The position numbers and the translations under genes were made by a program. A DNA stretch of 64,000 bases from Harmothoe impar (Eukaryota > Annelida > Polychaeta > Phyllodocida > Polynoidae), in NCBI GenBank assembly GCA_947462335.1, contig OX381708.1, positions 7,750,001 through 7,814,000 on the forward strand, given 5' to 3'. The notes beneath the pieces were generated by a model, which did no database searches, was not told the DNA's origin, and was given only the letters and a program-made list of their open reading frames with translations. Shown piece after piece: positions 23,368 through 33,700 of this stretch. Within the stretch, counting starts at the first letter, position 1, and each line of letters opens with the position of its first letter.

Positions 23368-23796
23368 GGCCAAAAAAAAAAAGGGTGTGTTTCAGGCAAC
23401 ATGATCCAAAAATTTAGGGTAGGTAGGTCGGATTTTTTATTTTTTTTATTTATTTTTTTTTAATGTTGGAGGTACCTTGAATGAGTCGTGGACTGCCATA
23501 TCGACTCGCGGGTCATCAAGACAACTCACCAATTCTTACTATCACTAGGAATATCATGAAATTATTGGACATTTTTGTAAATAAGCAATTTCCTGAGTCT
23601 GGACAGTTAATCAGGCGATATATTTATGTGATCTGTTCTTCCTGACCAAAAAATTGCTAAAATTTCCGTAAAAATATGAATATTTTGCAAAAAAATTCAA
23701 AAAAAAATCTCCAAAATCGGAAAAAAATGCTAGGGTCGGCCCTTTTTTGAAACTAGGGTCGGGTTGCCTGAAACACACCTTTTTTTTTTTTTGGCC
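23368..23796. mobile_element. GGCC-type MITE with TAA duplication
   Basis: It starts GGCCAAAAAAAAAAAGGGTG, ends with a T run and GGCC, and is flanked by TAA. It has subterminal GGTAGGTCGGATTTTT and GGGTCGGGTTGCCTGAAAC. Unit 2 lacks it at the matching place, so it inserted after duplication or was lost there. Confidence 0.7.
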
Positions 23797-24269
23797 TAAT
23801 CATGCGGAAAGCCACTCGACTCCATAAGAGAGGGCTTGGTGCATGGTTTCCCTGGTACCTGGTACCGCTACGGGGAGGCCAGACATTTTTCACCAAAAAA
23901 TGATACCCAGTGTATTGCACCCCCACTTGTGAAGAACAATAGATATAGTATCAGAAGACTTTAACCTTGGTCTTGGAGCAGACAGCATTCAGATTAGTTG
24001 GTCGTTTATATAACTAATATCCCATAGGTCTACTTGCAACCATCATCTTTTAATTAGCCCTGATGAGTTTACACTATATACACATTAACGTGCAGCCATT
24101 AAAGGCACATTACACAATCTAATTAATTTTGGATCGATGATGATTCTAAGTGATATTAGCTTGATGCTTATGGAACACATAAAAAAGAAAAAAGGCTATG
24201 GCACAGTTATTATTTGTCCTTTGGGGGGCATTTCTGTGTACATAACCCCCATTTCAGCTGTTTTGAAGC

Positions 24270-24460
24270 TTGCTGGTCAAAGATGACACCTGGTCAAAGG
24301 CTACACCTAGTCAAAGACTACACCTAGTCAAAGATTACACCTGGTCAAAGGCTACACCTGGTCAAAGGCTACACCTAGTCAAAGACTACACCTGGTCAAA
24401 GACTACACCCGGTCAAAGATGCTTCAATTGTTACTCTCATGAGACACAGCCCTAGGCTGT
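24270..24460. mobile_element. Foldback-family remnant (right arm)
   Basis: About eight degenerate copies of CCTGGTCAAAGACTACA, followed by CAATTGTTACTCTCATGAGACACAG in the same order as the right arm of the foldback element at 14594. The homologous remnant in unit 2 is at about 46018-46160. The left arm is not recognisable. Confidence 0.65.
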
Positions 24461-25599
24461 CGTGAGAAAATCATATTTTTCTACAATATTCCACACAGAA
24501 AAAAATCCCCAAACATTTCTTAATTAAGATACAGGCAGGCATTTATATGATAATTAGAAATATGCAGGGGTCACAGGCAAAATAAAATTATCCCAAATTA
24601 ATCAAAATAAAAACTAATCTATTTACTATATTAGCCTATTGGCATGGCAAATAGGAAATATAGTGATCAGGATATGTAAAATGCCAAGGTATGACACTTA
24701 GATAGTAGGTAAAAGTCTGCAAATATCATTGTTGCAGGTAGTTGGTTTTTTGCCACCAGGTGCCGTATGCGTAGATTGTGTGGTATACCTTTAACATTGT
24801 TTATCTGGAGTGAAGGTCGCGAAATTCAGCTCCGATTCGCCGATCACGGCCTTGACTCATGGACTATCAAATTGATTCGGAAATCGCCCAAAAATGTTTA
24901 CAATATAGTATTTCTTTCTAAATTGGATAACAATATCTAGGGTCAGCCCCGTTTTTGCTAGGTAAGGTCGGGTAACCTGAAACACACCTCTTTTTTTAAA
25001 TTGCCCTAAAATAGCAATCTATACGAAAACCTACCGGACACCGGCTATAGCCAGCAAAATGTCTGCCGGAAAAAGGCCTACTGCCAGCCCAAATAGCTGG
25101 CGGTATTCTAGAGATTCCCGCCTACATGCCATTTTTTACAGTTTGTAAATCAGACCATTAAAATGGCATAGTCAGATTTTTTCCCATATTCTAAATCCTG
25201 CTTGAAAGTGTTTCAAATGTCTGTACAATATCATTATGGAGGAAAGGGCACAATACTATGTCATCTATGTGCAAAAAGAGCACAATTAGAGGTTCAGTAG
25301 TGGCCCAATTATAGCATTTCACAGTGTATTTTCAATGGGTAGAATTATAGCGTGCACTCTAAAAGTCTAAAACTGAGCACAAAACTGATAATTAGATGAA
25401 ATTCAGGGTGAATTCTAGAGAATAATGTTTAAAAAAGTAGATAGGACATGAAGTATGATAATATTAAATATTCTGGTTCATTTTTAGCAAAATTTATTTT
25501 TGAGCCCTGATCATCGGAATATGCCACTTTAATTATATGTATCCAACAGAAACCCTAGACTAGCTGCAACCTGTATGCAGGTAGACCTCAACATGCTCA
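24461..25599. other. Non-coding duplicon sequence
   Basis: Collinear with 46170-48285 of unit 2, apart from the 912-bp insertion there. 24681-24682 (AT) is the empty target site of that insertion. 24800-25150 contains half a GGCC-type MITE and a short dispersed repeat also seen at 12445-12600. No gene. Confidence 0.6.
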
Positions 25600-25823
25600 G
25601 GCCAAAAAAAAGGGTTGTTTCAGGTAACACGGCAAGAAAATGTAGGGTCGGTAGGTCAGATTTTTAAAAAAAAGAAAGAATTCCAACATGAAATTTCTAA
25701 CCCGCCTCTCTGAAGACCCTAAAATTGACCAAAAAAGGCAAAAAATACAACGATTTCTTCAAAATTGCATAAAATAACGTAGGGTCGGCCCTGTTTTGAA
25801 GCAAACCTTCTTTTTTTTTGGCC
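25600..25823. mobile_element. GGCC-type MITE, TCA duplication
   Basis: It starts GGCCAAAAAAAAGGG, ends TTTTTTTTTGGCC, and is flanked by TCA on both sides (25597-25599, 25824-25826). The counterpart in unit 2 is 48286-48517, so this insertion predates the duplication. Confidence 0.75.
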
Positions 25824-25924
25824 TCAGTAATTGGTGTAATACTTACTCAATGACCATCAATGAGTCAAAGACCAAAGCAATGTGGTTTGCCTCTGTCAAT
25901 CAGAGAAAGACCCTCCAAGAAATA

Positions 25925-26146
25925 CCATAAATTCCCGCGTACTACCCACGGGTTATACACGAATCAAACCCAGCTTTCATTTGATACCAAACATGCCTTT
26001 ATAGGGTGCGGGTTATACGAGGGTTTTTATTATTATAGACCAGTATAAAAATCAAGATTTTCAGATCCAAAATCGGGTTATAGGATTCTCCTGAGTTGGG
26101 GGTGCGGGTTATACGCGAGATGCGGGTAATACGCGGGAATTTACGG
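25925..26146. mobile_element. CCATAAATTC-type MITE, TA-flanked
   Basis: The left end CCATAAATTCCCGCGTACT is complementary to the right end ACGCGGGAATTTACGG. TA lies on both sides. The counterpart in unit 2 is 48619-48840. Confidence 0.75.
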
Positions 26147-26267
26147 TAGTTGTTTTTGGCTGTGCAGCTTTGCTACCTATATACTCATACTTACCATACA
26201 AATGAAGTGGTATCAGATCAATTCTTAAGAGCCGAGTCATTTATATTGCCAGCGGGGGTGTTAGGAG

Positions 26268-26814
26268 TGTAGTTGGTCTCTTACTACGTATGTAACACTT
26301 GAGTACAAAAACCAGACAAGGTAAATTAGACTTTAATATACGGCGACTTTATTGTAAAGGTAACTCTTGGGTATTATAGTACAAGTATAACCAGCGGATA
26401 TACAAGATCAGAACAGATATATAATACAGTGGGGCAACCCTATAGCATAGAGTTAAGCCCGTGAGCACAGGGTGGTCATGTCACGACAGTCCCAAACCTG
26501 ACTGACTTCCAATGGAGAAGTAGCCGTCTTATATACAGCGCTGCATAGCCACGTGACCGTACTAGCAGCGCCACCTGTTAGGTTTAGTTATGTAAAATGC
26601 TTATGTAACAACTACCGACGGTAACCGAAGGTGGTACCGGTACACTACCGTATAGATAACCGAGCTAGAGGAGTCGGTGTATGTAACGAACCGACGACAC
26701 TAGTTAGATGAATAAAACAGTTATTAAACACAATAGAACCGTGTTGTCTTACATCATACAACATACAATAGATATACAACAATAACAGTTAGACTTTATA
26801 GTCAACCCGTTACA
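26268..26814 (-). repeat. 3' LTR of the Gypsy-type element
   Basis: 547 bp, TG...CA ends. In element orientation it has a TATATAAG box, an AATAAA signal downstream of it, and one ACCGTCGGT motif with several extra CCGA/TCGG half-sites in U3 (26614-26720). Confidence 0.95.
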
Positions 26815-26826
26815 CTACCCCCCTTA
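26815..26826 (-). promoter_or_regulatory. Polypurine tract
   Basis: On the minus strand this reads as a purine-rich AAGGGGGGTAG directly abutting the 3' LTR. It is where plus-strand DNA synthesis is expected to be primed. Confidence 0.75.
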
Positions 26827-27747
26827 AGAATGTAGGAAGGGTTGGTTTTATAATAATAATACCTCTTGGATACATTATATACCACGTATATCTATTTATC
26901 AACAAGTAACATTTCTACTCATAGTAACAACAGGCATACATACATGAACAACCAGGTTAACATGTATATAACAGTTTATATCAACAATATAGTCTTTGGT
27001 ATCAAACCATAGTCCCGTAGGCACATGATATAAAAACTGTCCAACTGATAGTCCTAGACTAGTATCAGTTAAAAGTAAAGGCACCAAATAACCACCTTGG
27101 AAACTCAACACATCACCTACTACATTCAGCAATGGTGCGAATCCGTGTGGAGTTAGTGTCCTTATATATAAATAATAGAACTATAATAGCTCTCACTTCC
27201 TTTGGCGAAGAAAAGTTTTATAATTGGAACTAAAGCAGTTCCCACTTCCTTTGGCGTAGAAAAGTTTATATATAAAAATCCATAGTAGCGTATCCTAAAT
27301 AAGGTGGGATAGATCGTCATCCTTATTAGGGGCGGTACTCCAGTACCTAGCAGTTTATGGTGATAGAGATGGATAGAGTCCAGTACCGGTATAGAACTTC
27401 CATCTCTTGTGAAATATAAATATAAAAAGGTAGGTCCGTGCCTCCCTATAAATAATTATCACAGGAGGATGATCCATATAATAGTTCATAGGTCACAATA
27501 GTAAAATGTGACCACAGGATCAGGAGCCCTGGACAGTAGTAGAGAACCGACGGTTGTGGCTTAGTAGTAAACCACGGTTGAAGACATCAGGCTGCTTCCA
27601 GTGTGGTGGCAGTAGTGACTAGGTTAAGTCACGACAGCACCGTCGGTCTGCTTTGGTTGTCCAGGGGCGTGTAGCTGCGTCGATGGTTTAGTTTTACCTC
27701 CGAGGGGCGGAACAGTGCACCCCAGAGGGCCTGACAGGGGACCATCC
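26827..27747 (-). other. 3' non-coding region of the retrotransposon
   Basis: About 0.9 kb between the extra ORF and the polypurine tract. It contains a twofold direct repeat of CACTTCCTTTGGCG-AGAAAAG (about 27190-27265) and two ACCGWCGGT motifs (27546-27554, 27639-27647). No long frame; probably 3' UTR. Confidence 0.6.
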
Positions 27748-30159
27748 TTAGGTGTCCATAGGGACACCGCCGGATGGCTTTCCTTCCCCATCAGGACTTC
27801 CTCCAGGAGGGGCCTCCGTGGTGTAAACCACAGCAGCCTCCACCTGGAGAGGAAGGGCTCCACCTGGGGCTACCGAGAGGGTACTCGGCGCCGCAGTAGG
27901 CTCCCCGCCACTGACCACCCGGGTAGAGTGTGCCATGAAAGAAAATGGCATCTCATACCTAGGTGGGTGTACTGACAGTACCGGGGTCACAGGAGGAGCA
28001 GGCCTTGCGGCAAGCCCCAACCTGGACTGGAGATCTGGAAAACCAGTTCTCTCCCACTCTGTCAGCTTTAGCCCGAACTGTCGGAAGAACTTGGCGTCAC
28101 AAGTTGTCAACCTTGATTCAAGCTGATCGATCGTAGCCCTCCAGAGGGCATGATCTTGATCCAGATTCGCCTCACGCTCGGCAAGGACTCTGGTGCGTTC
28201 AGCAACCCAAGCTTTCCCTTCCCGGATAGCCTGTTCTCTGAGCAACTTGTACTGCTCAAAGTAGGACTTCTCCAAGAAAGAAACCTGAAACTGGAGTAGC
28301 TTACTTGCGTTTTCAGCCATCTTAGCCCTGTAGCACTCAAATCCGGGGACTAGAGTGTCAGAGAATCCAGTGTCATAAGCAGGACCGTCTCCAGGCAACA
28401 CAGGTAACCCTGCTAGCCCTTCGTCAACAGCCCTGTGCTCAGGTACTGGAGTCACCTCGTCATCCCTTGCGGGGTCAGAGGTTGCTCCGTGCTGGGGTGG
28501 AGCAGTCGGCTGGGCTGACGCCCCATCCGGCTGTTGTACCTCTACCTGTTCAGCGTCACTGATAGGTGAGATACTCTCCTGTGGAGCTGAAGCTTTCTTT
28601 TGCTTCTGGCTCCACTTGTACTGCTTGACATAGTCAGCAGCAACTTGACCCGCCTGCTCGTCACCCAAAGAGTTCTGAACAATAGCCAGTGCATCACCCA
28701 GTTTCTGTCTCTCCTGCCTGGGCAGTTGATCAGCAACCGGGGGCAATGCAACCGAAGATACCGTGACGGTACCGACGGTTTGGCTACGGTCGACCTCAGA
28801 TGTTACCGTGGGGGTGGCGACACGTTTCTTCGCAGGTTCACTGCGGGAACGGTCACGCCCACCTTTGGTATCATCTTTGGATGACTGGCGGCCCCTTTTC
28901 AGATCTTTCTTCTTAGGAGGGGTATCCTTTCTGACAGTGGGCATCGGAGTTTCTGTATCTGGCCCGAGATCGGTTTGTTCGCACTTGGCGCCCTTACACA
29001 ATCTCTCCCAGTCAGCTTCCGTGAGGTAATTCCACTGTTTAAGTTTGTTGGTTCGCCACTTATACTGTAGATTTCCTACACGTTTGTGGCACCCCCAAAC
29101 CTTCAGTGCAGCCTCAACTCCACGACTAATAGTGCGCTTGTGAACGCCCTTATTGTCGCAAAGATGCCTTACCAAACCAGCCCTCCGTTGGCAACGGAAT
29201 AGCTCCCCGTCACTGTACTCAGGGCAGGAAGTAGAGGTACTCCCACTCACACAGTACAAGTAGGGACGCACATTCATGTGCTTCTCTACTAAATGACGGG
29301 CGAACTTGAACAGGTTCGGCCACCGTTTTGCGGCTGTCGAAGCCCCTTTCAGGCGCTGACAGCGAACATACGGGCAGGGATCCCCTGGCACGTAGTTCTT
29401 CCAAGCATATTTCAGCTTGGGGCGGCATGACCTGTGGATGTTAGGTTTATTCCCTTCCAACACTGCCCTGAGGTACACGAGGTACCAGTCAATGGGGTGG
29501 GAATCACCTGTCAACCAGTCTTCGTCGTCCGAACCCTCGGTCGTGTGAGGTGCAGGAAGAGCCATTTTGCCATTTTCCTGAACTAAGTCAGAAAGGCTCA
29601 GGTTCTTCCGGTCATCATCACGGAGACACAGGTTCAGACGAACATGCGCTGCCTTGGCGCGGAGGCGGCGATTGGCCCTGCTCTCTGCGACAGACCATCC
29701 CTCGGCTTCCGCCTTGGACAGTCTATCAGCAACAGCTTTGAGCCTTTCTGCCTCAGTCGGTGCGACTTCTTCGGTAGCAGGAGTTTCAGGGGAAGATGCA
29801 ATCCTCCTCTTACGCTTCCGCTTCCGTTTGGTCTTGACACGAACCGTGGACCCGTCTGATGAATCACCATCAGGGACCGTCGGTTCTTGTGCCACTACAC
29901 CGGCGGGTTTCGGAGAAGATCCCCCTGCAGGGTTCTCCTCCTGGTTGGTATTACTACCACCCAGACCAGGTTCTGTTTTCGGAACAACATCACCCGACCC
30001 CTCAGGGTTAGGTTCAGCTGGTACCGAAGCCGAGCCTTGACCGACGGTTGGAGCACCGGTAGTGTCCATTTCCGTGTCAGACTCGAGAACTCGGTCTTCC
30101 CCGTCGGAGGCCTCAGCCTTCTCCGGGGCCGTGCATTTGCCATCTACACGGGCTGCCAT
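27748..30159 (-). CDS. Extra third ORF of the retrotransposon: zinc-finger-like nuclear protein (803 aa)
   Basis: Same strand as gag-pol, occupying the env position. The protein is hydrophilic, with no signal peptide and no membrane segment, so it is not an envelope. The N-terminus (1-105) is acidic and Pro/Ser-rich. KRKRKRKRR at 111-119 looks like a nuclear-localisation signal. Residues 140-300 are basic and structured-looking. Cys/His clusters are C262-x4-C267 with H289-x4-H294, then C303, C312, C323, H332, C334 and H340, suggesting one or two zinc fingers. 415-447 is a second basic, Ser/Lys/Arg-rich stretch. A Leu/Glu-rich coiled coil lies around residues 625-700. I do not recognise the family. 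A DNA- or RNA-binding accessory protein is the most economical reading (inference). The frame is fully intact over 2.4 kb with no stop. Confidence 0.75.
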   Translation of the reverse strand: MAARVDGKCTAPEKAEASDGEDRVLESDTEMDTTGAPTVGQGSASVPAEPNPEGSGDVVPKTEPGLGGSNTNQEENPAGGSSPKPAGVVAQEPTVPDGDSSDGSTVRVKTKRKRKRKRRIASSPETPATEEVAPTEAERLKAVADRLSKAEAEGWSVAESRANRRLRAKAAHVRLNLCLRDDDRKNLSLSDLVQENGKMALPAPHTTEGSDDEDWLTGDSHPIDWYLVYLRAVLEGNKPNIHRSCRPKLKYAWKNYVPGDPCPYVRCQRLKGASTAAKRWPNLFKFARHLVEKHMNVRPYLYCVSGSTSTSCPEYSDGELFRCQRRAGLVRHLCDNKGVHKRTISRGVEAALKVWGCHKRVGNLQYKWRTNKLKQWNYLTEADWERLCKGAKCEQTDLGPDTETPMPTVRKDTPPKKKDLKRGRQSSKDDTKGGRDRSRSEPAKKRVATPTVTSEVDRSQTVGTVTVSSVALPPVADQLPRQERQKLGDALAIVQNSLGDEQAGQVAADYVKQYKWSQKQKKASAPQESISPISDAEQVEVQQPDGASAQPTAPPQHGATSDPARDDEVTPVPEHRAVDEGLAGLPVLPGDGPAYDTGFSDTLVPGFECYRAKMAENASKLLQFQVSFLEKSYFEQYKLLREQAIREGKAWVAERTRVLAEREANLDQDHALWRATIDQLESRLTTCDAKFFRQFGLKLTEWERTGFPDLQSRLGLAARPAPPVTPVLSVHPPRYEMPFSFMAHSTRVVSGGEPTAAPSTLSVAPGGALPLQVEAAVVYTTEAPPGGSPDGEGKPSGGVPMDT

Positions 30160-30266
30160 ACTGTTAGCTCAGGCGTAGGTGAACCTCACGGTTCACTCAC
30201 CCGAGCCTTTAGTAGCACAGCAAGTAAACAATAGTGTAGGTACTGCCGGGCAGACCTAGGCACCAC

Positions 30267-30306
30267 TGATCAACACGTTACCCTACGGGCAAACGTGCTG
30301 ATCTGA
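30267..30306 (-). other. Hairpin in the leader of the extra ORF
   Basis: GATCAACACGTT and AACGTGCTGATC form a 12-bp stem with a single wobble or mismatch around a 12-14 base loop. It lies at the predicted transcription start or 5' leader, about 110 bases before the start codon of the extra ORF. Confidence 0.55.
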
Positions 30307-30328
30307 AGAAGCCTGGCTGCCTGTGGGG

Positions 30329-30388
30329 CTTATATACCCCACCCGTCCCCCGTGACCCCGCCCCTTGACCGGCTTCTCAGCCAATCAG
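30329..30388 (-). promoter_or_regulatory. Internal TATA/GC-box/CCAAT promoter-like array
   Basis: In the minus direction: inverted CCAAT (ATTGG, 30381-30385), a GC box GGGGCGGGG (30356-30364), then TATATAAG (30329-30336). Spacing (TATA to CCAAT about 50 bp) fits a classical RNA polymerase II promoter. It lies between pol and the extra ORF, predicting a start near 30300 and a leader of about 140 nt. Confidence 0.6.
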
Positions 30389-30779
30389 GGGTCGCGTCTC
30401 CGAGACGCGCCGAGGTGACCCAATTTCTCACGGCTCATTTGGCGGGAGAAATCGATCAGGTGACGCGGGCAGCGCCCTTCCCACCGGAAAACCCGGAAAT
30501 GATATACCGGCGTTAGAGGATATACACAGCAGCGTGTCACTAAGCAATATGTGGTCAAAACTAATCCCATACTTAGAATTAATCGGCAAAGCCAGCCACC
30601 CGCCCTGGACACGTGCTTTTCTACCTCCAACGGATAACCACACCGGATAACCCGTCTCTTCTCGTTGTGTTTTGGTGATCGAGTACCGGGCCAATGACCA
30701 CCGGCCCAGTACGGAACTGTCCATGGAAATTTAATCAAGCCAGCAGCTAAATGTCGTCAACAAGGTAAGAAAAAAATGT

Positions 30780-33700
30780 TTACACAATTTTATCTCGCTC
30801 TCTGACACGTGTGCTCCTCCGTAGACCTTGTACCTGTATGTCCAGCAATGATGACACCGGAGGGATCACCTTGCTTTGTTTACCGGTGTCTACGGTTAGT
30901 CCTTTACGCACAGCTGACCCTTTTTTACGAGGCCTACCGCGCTTGGGCTTGGTAACACACGACTGTGGTTCAATCGGTAATTTCCTAGGACGACCCCTTC
31001 GGCGCGCTACCGTCGGTACCGACGGTATGACCGTTGGTCCTGCCTTTGGTATCTTCGGTAGCGCAGGGTCGGTTGGTGCTGGTACTCGACCAGCACCGAG
31101 GGAATCTTCACCGTCATCTATATATGGAACTCCATACCAAGGTCGGAGTCTAGCCACATGTGATTTAGTGAGAGTCCCTTTTTGCAACCGTATTACTACA
31201 GTAGTTTCACTAACCACCATAGTAACCGTATGCGGACCATCCCAGGAGTACAGGGTCTTGACTTTGGAATTTGGTGTGCTAAATCTCGCGACCTTATCCC
31301 CCACCTTGAATTGGCGGAGTTTAAGGCCCGTGTCATAGCCCACCTTCTGCAAACTAGCAGATTTTTCCAAGTTGTCCCTTACTACTCCATAGGACTCGCG
31401 TAATGATTGTCGAAGTGATTCAACAAACATCACTGTGCAGGGTTGCTCGAGCTGGTGTCCCTGCACTCCATAGACCATGTCACTAGGCATGACTATGTCT
31501 TCACCCATTACGAGCATATTAGGCGTACAGCCCGTCGACGCATGTTCGGTAGCGTTGTAAGCATGGGAGATATAGCGAGCGTGCTCATCCCAATCATCCT
31601 GGTGCTCATTAACCATTGTCGTGAGACATTGGATCAACGTCCGATTGAAACGTTCCACCATACCATCCGATTGAGGTCGGTAGGGGTTCGTATGCGTCTT
31701 GCAGATGTGTATTTTACTACACAGTTCTGCCCACAGTCAAGATTCAAACTCACGACCCTGGTCGGAGTGAAGCATTAAAGGACCTCCCCACGTGAGGATC
31801 CAATTCTCGAAAAGTGCTTCCGCGCAGGTAACAGCCGTATGATTTACCATCGGATATACTTGGACATACTTGGTATAGTAGTCCTGTACCACCATCATAC
31901 AGGTATTCCCACGGGGGGTCGTGTTGAAACCACTAATGATATCAACAGCGATCCGGGCAAATCGAACACCGAATAGCTCTTGACTTAGAGGTAGTTTACC
32001 AATACCAGGTCCAGGCTTTGATAAACAGCATTGGGGACATTGTTTCACCCAACGCCGTATGTCCAAAGTCATACCAGGCCAGTAATATCTACTCTTAATC
32101 TTTGCCTCAGTCCGTTGTCTGCCAAAGTGTGCTGAAGTTCGGTGGCCATGACAGTAATTGAGCAACTGTAGTCTGAGTGACAAAGGCACTACAGACTGAG
32201 CTGTTCTCTTCCTGCCAGGTTGCACCCTCCAGCGGCACAATACACTGTTCCGTATAAAAAGATTATCCCACTGAGCTAACAGTTGTCTAACTTCTTTACA
32301 TTCCAGCGAAAGTGCGGGGCGAACAGGCTTGGACAGGCCCAACAACTTCAAGGAGTACACCCTCGAAATAGCCGGATCTGCAAGCTGCTCATCCTTCAAG
32401 TGATTTAACGTCCAGTTAGGAACTTTCGCACCCACAGACGCAATCACTGCATTGTGAGACCCACAGTCTCGGCAGTCTACACGGTGACAGTTCCGGATAG
32501 GATAGCGGGACAAGCTGTCCGCATTCACATAATCTACTCCACTCCTGTGTATGATATGCTCATTTGTCATGCCAAACTCAGAGAGGTGGTTCAACCATCT
32601 ACCCATCATCCCCTCAGCGTCCTTGAAGTTAAGGAGCCACTGCAGAGATGAATGATCCGTCCGTACGAGATAATTCCCACCATATAGGAAATGTCTGTAC
32701 TTTTTTGTGTAAACCACCACTGCCAAGAGTTCACGCTTGGTTGTGCAGTAGTTACGTTGTGTTTTGCTTAGACTGTTGGACGAAAATGCCAGCGGCACTT
32801 CTCGCCCATCCTGGATCTGCGACAAGGCAGCACCAATACTTGTATTAGAAGCATCAGTGTCCAAGATGAACTTACCAACAGGTGCAGGGTAGTGCAAAAC
32901 AGGTGTTTCTAAGAAGAGTCTCTTTAACTCACTGAAAGACTGTTCTGCGGCTGGAGACCAGACTATCTTAGCCTTAGCCTTCTTCTCTCCAATCATCAGC
33001 TCTTGTAAGGGAGCTGCGACTCTCGAGAATCCAGGTATAAAATCTCTGTAGTATGAACAAAACCCGATGAAAGAGCGTATCTCCTTCGTGTCCATCGGAC
33101 GAGGCCAGTTCTGTACCACTTCGATCTTATGAGGATCAGCCATGATGCCATGTTCAGAAACAATTCTACCTAGGTATTCAACTGATTTCCTAAAAAGCTT
33201 GCACTTTGAAGGTTTCAATTTCAGACCATATGATAAGATGCGTTTCAGCACAGCTTGGAGGTTCTGTAGATTTTCCTCCACAGAACCACCGAAGACGATG
33301 ATGTCGTCCAAGTATACTAGGCACTTCTTCCAAAGTAAACCCCGTAACATGGTTTCCATCATTGCCTCGAAGGTTGCCGGGGCATTGCACAGCCCAAATG
33401 GCATGACGTTGAACTCAAATAGTCCCATATGGGTAGAAAATGCGGTTTTTTCTCGGTCCCGGGGGTCCATGCCGATCTGCCAATAACCAGATTGTAAATC
33501 TAGTGTACAGAACCATTTCGCCCCACCCAGAGATTCCACACATTCATCTATCCGAGGTAGAGGATATGCATTCTTCCTAGTGAGTCCGTTCAACTTCCTA
33601 TAGTCGATGCAAAATCGACAGGAACCATCCTTCTTGGTGACCATCACCACAGGACTTGACCATGGACTTTCACTAGGTTGAATCACATCTTCATCCAACA

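Noticed and set aside
27748..30159. Third ORF considered as a retroviral envelope
   Set aside because: No signal peptide, no transmembrane segment and no furin-type cleavage layout; it is basic and Cys/His-rich instead.
29654..30234. Plus-strand frames opposite the extra retrotransposon ORF
   Set aside because: High-GC antisense shadows; the minus-strand frame is five times longer and has coherent composition.
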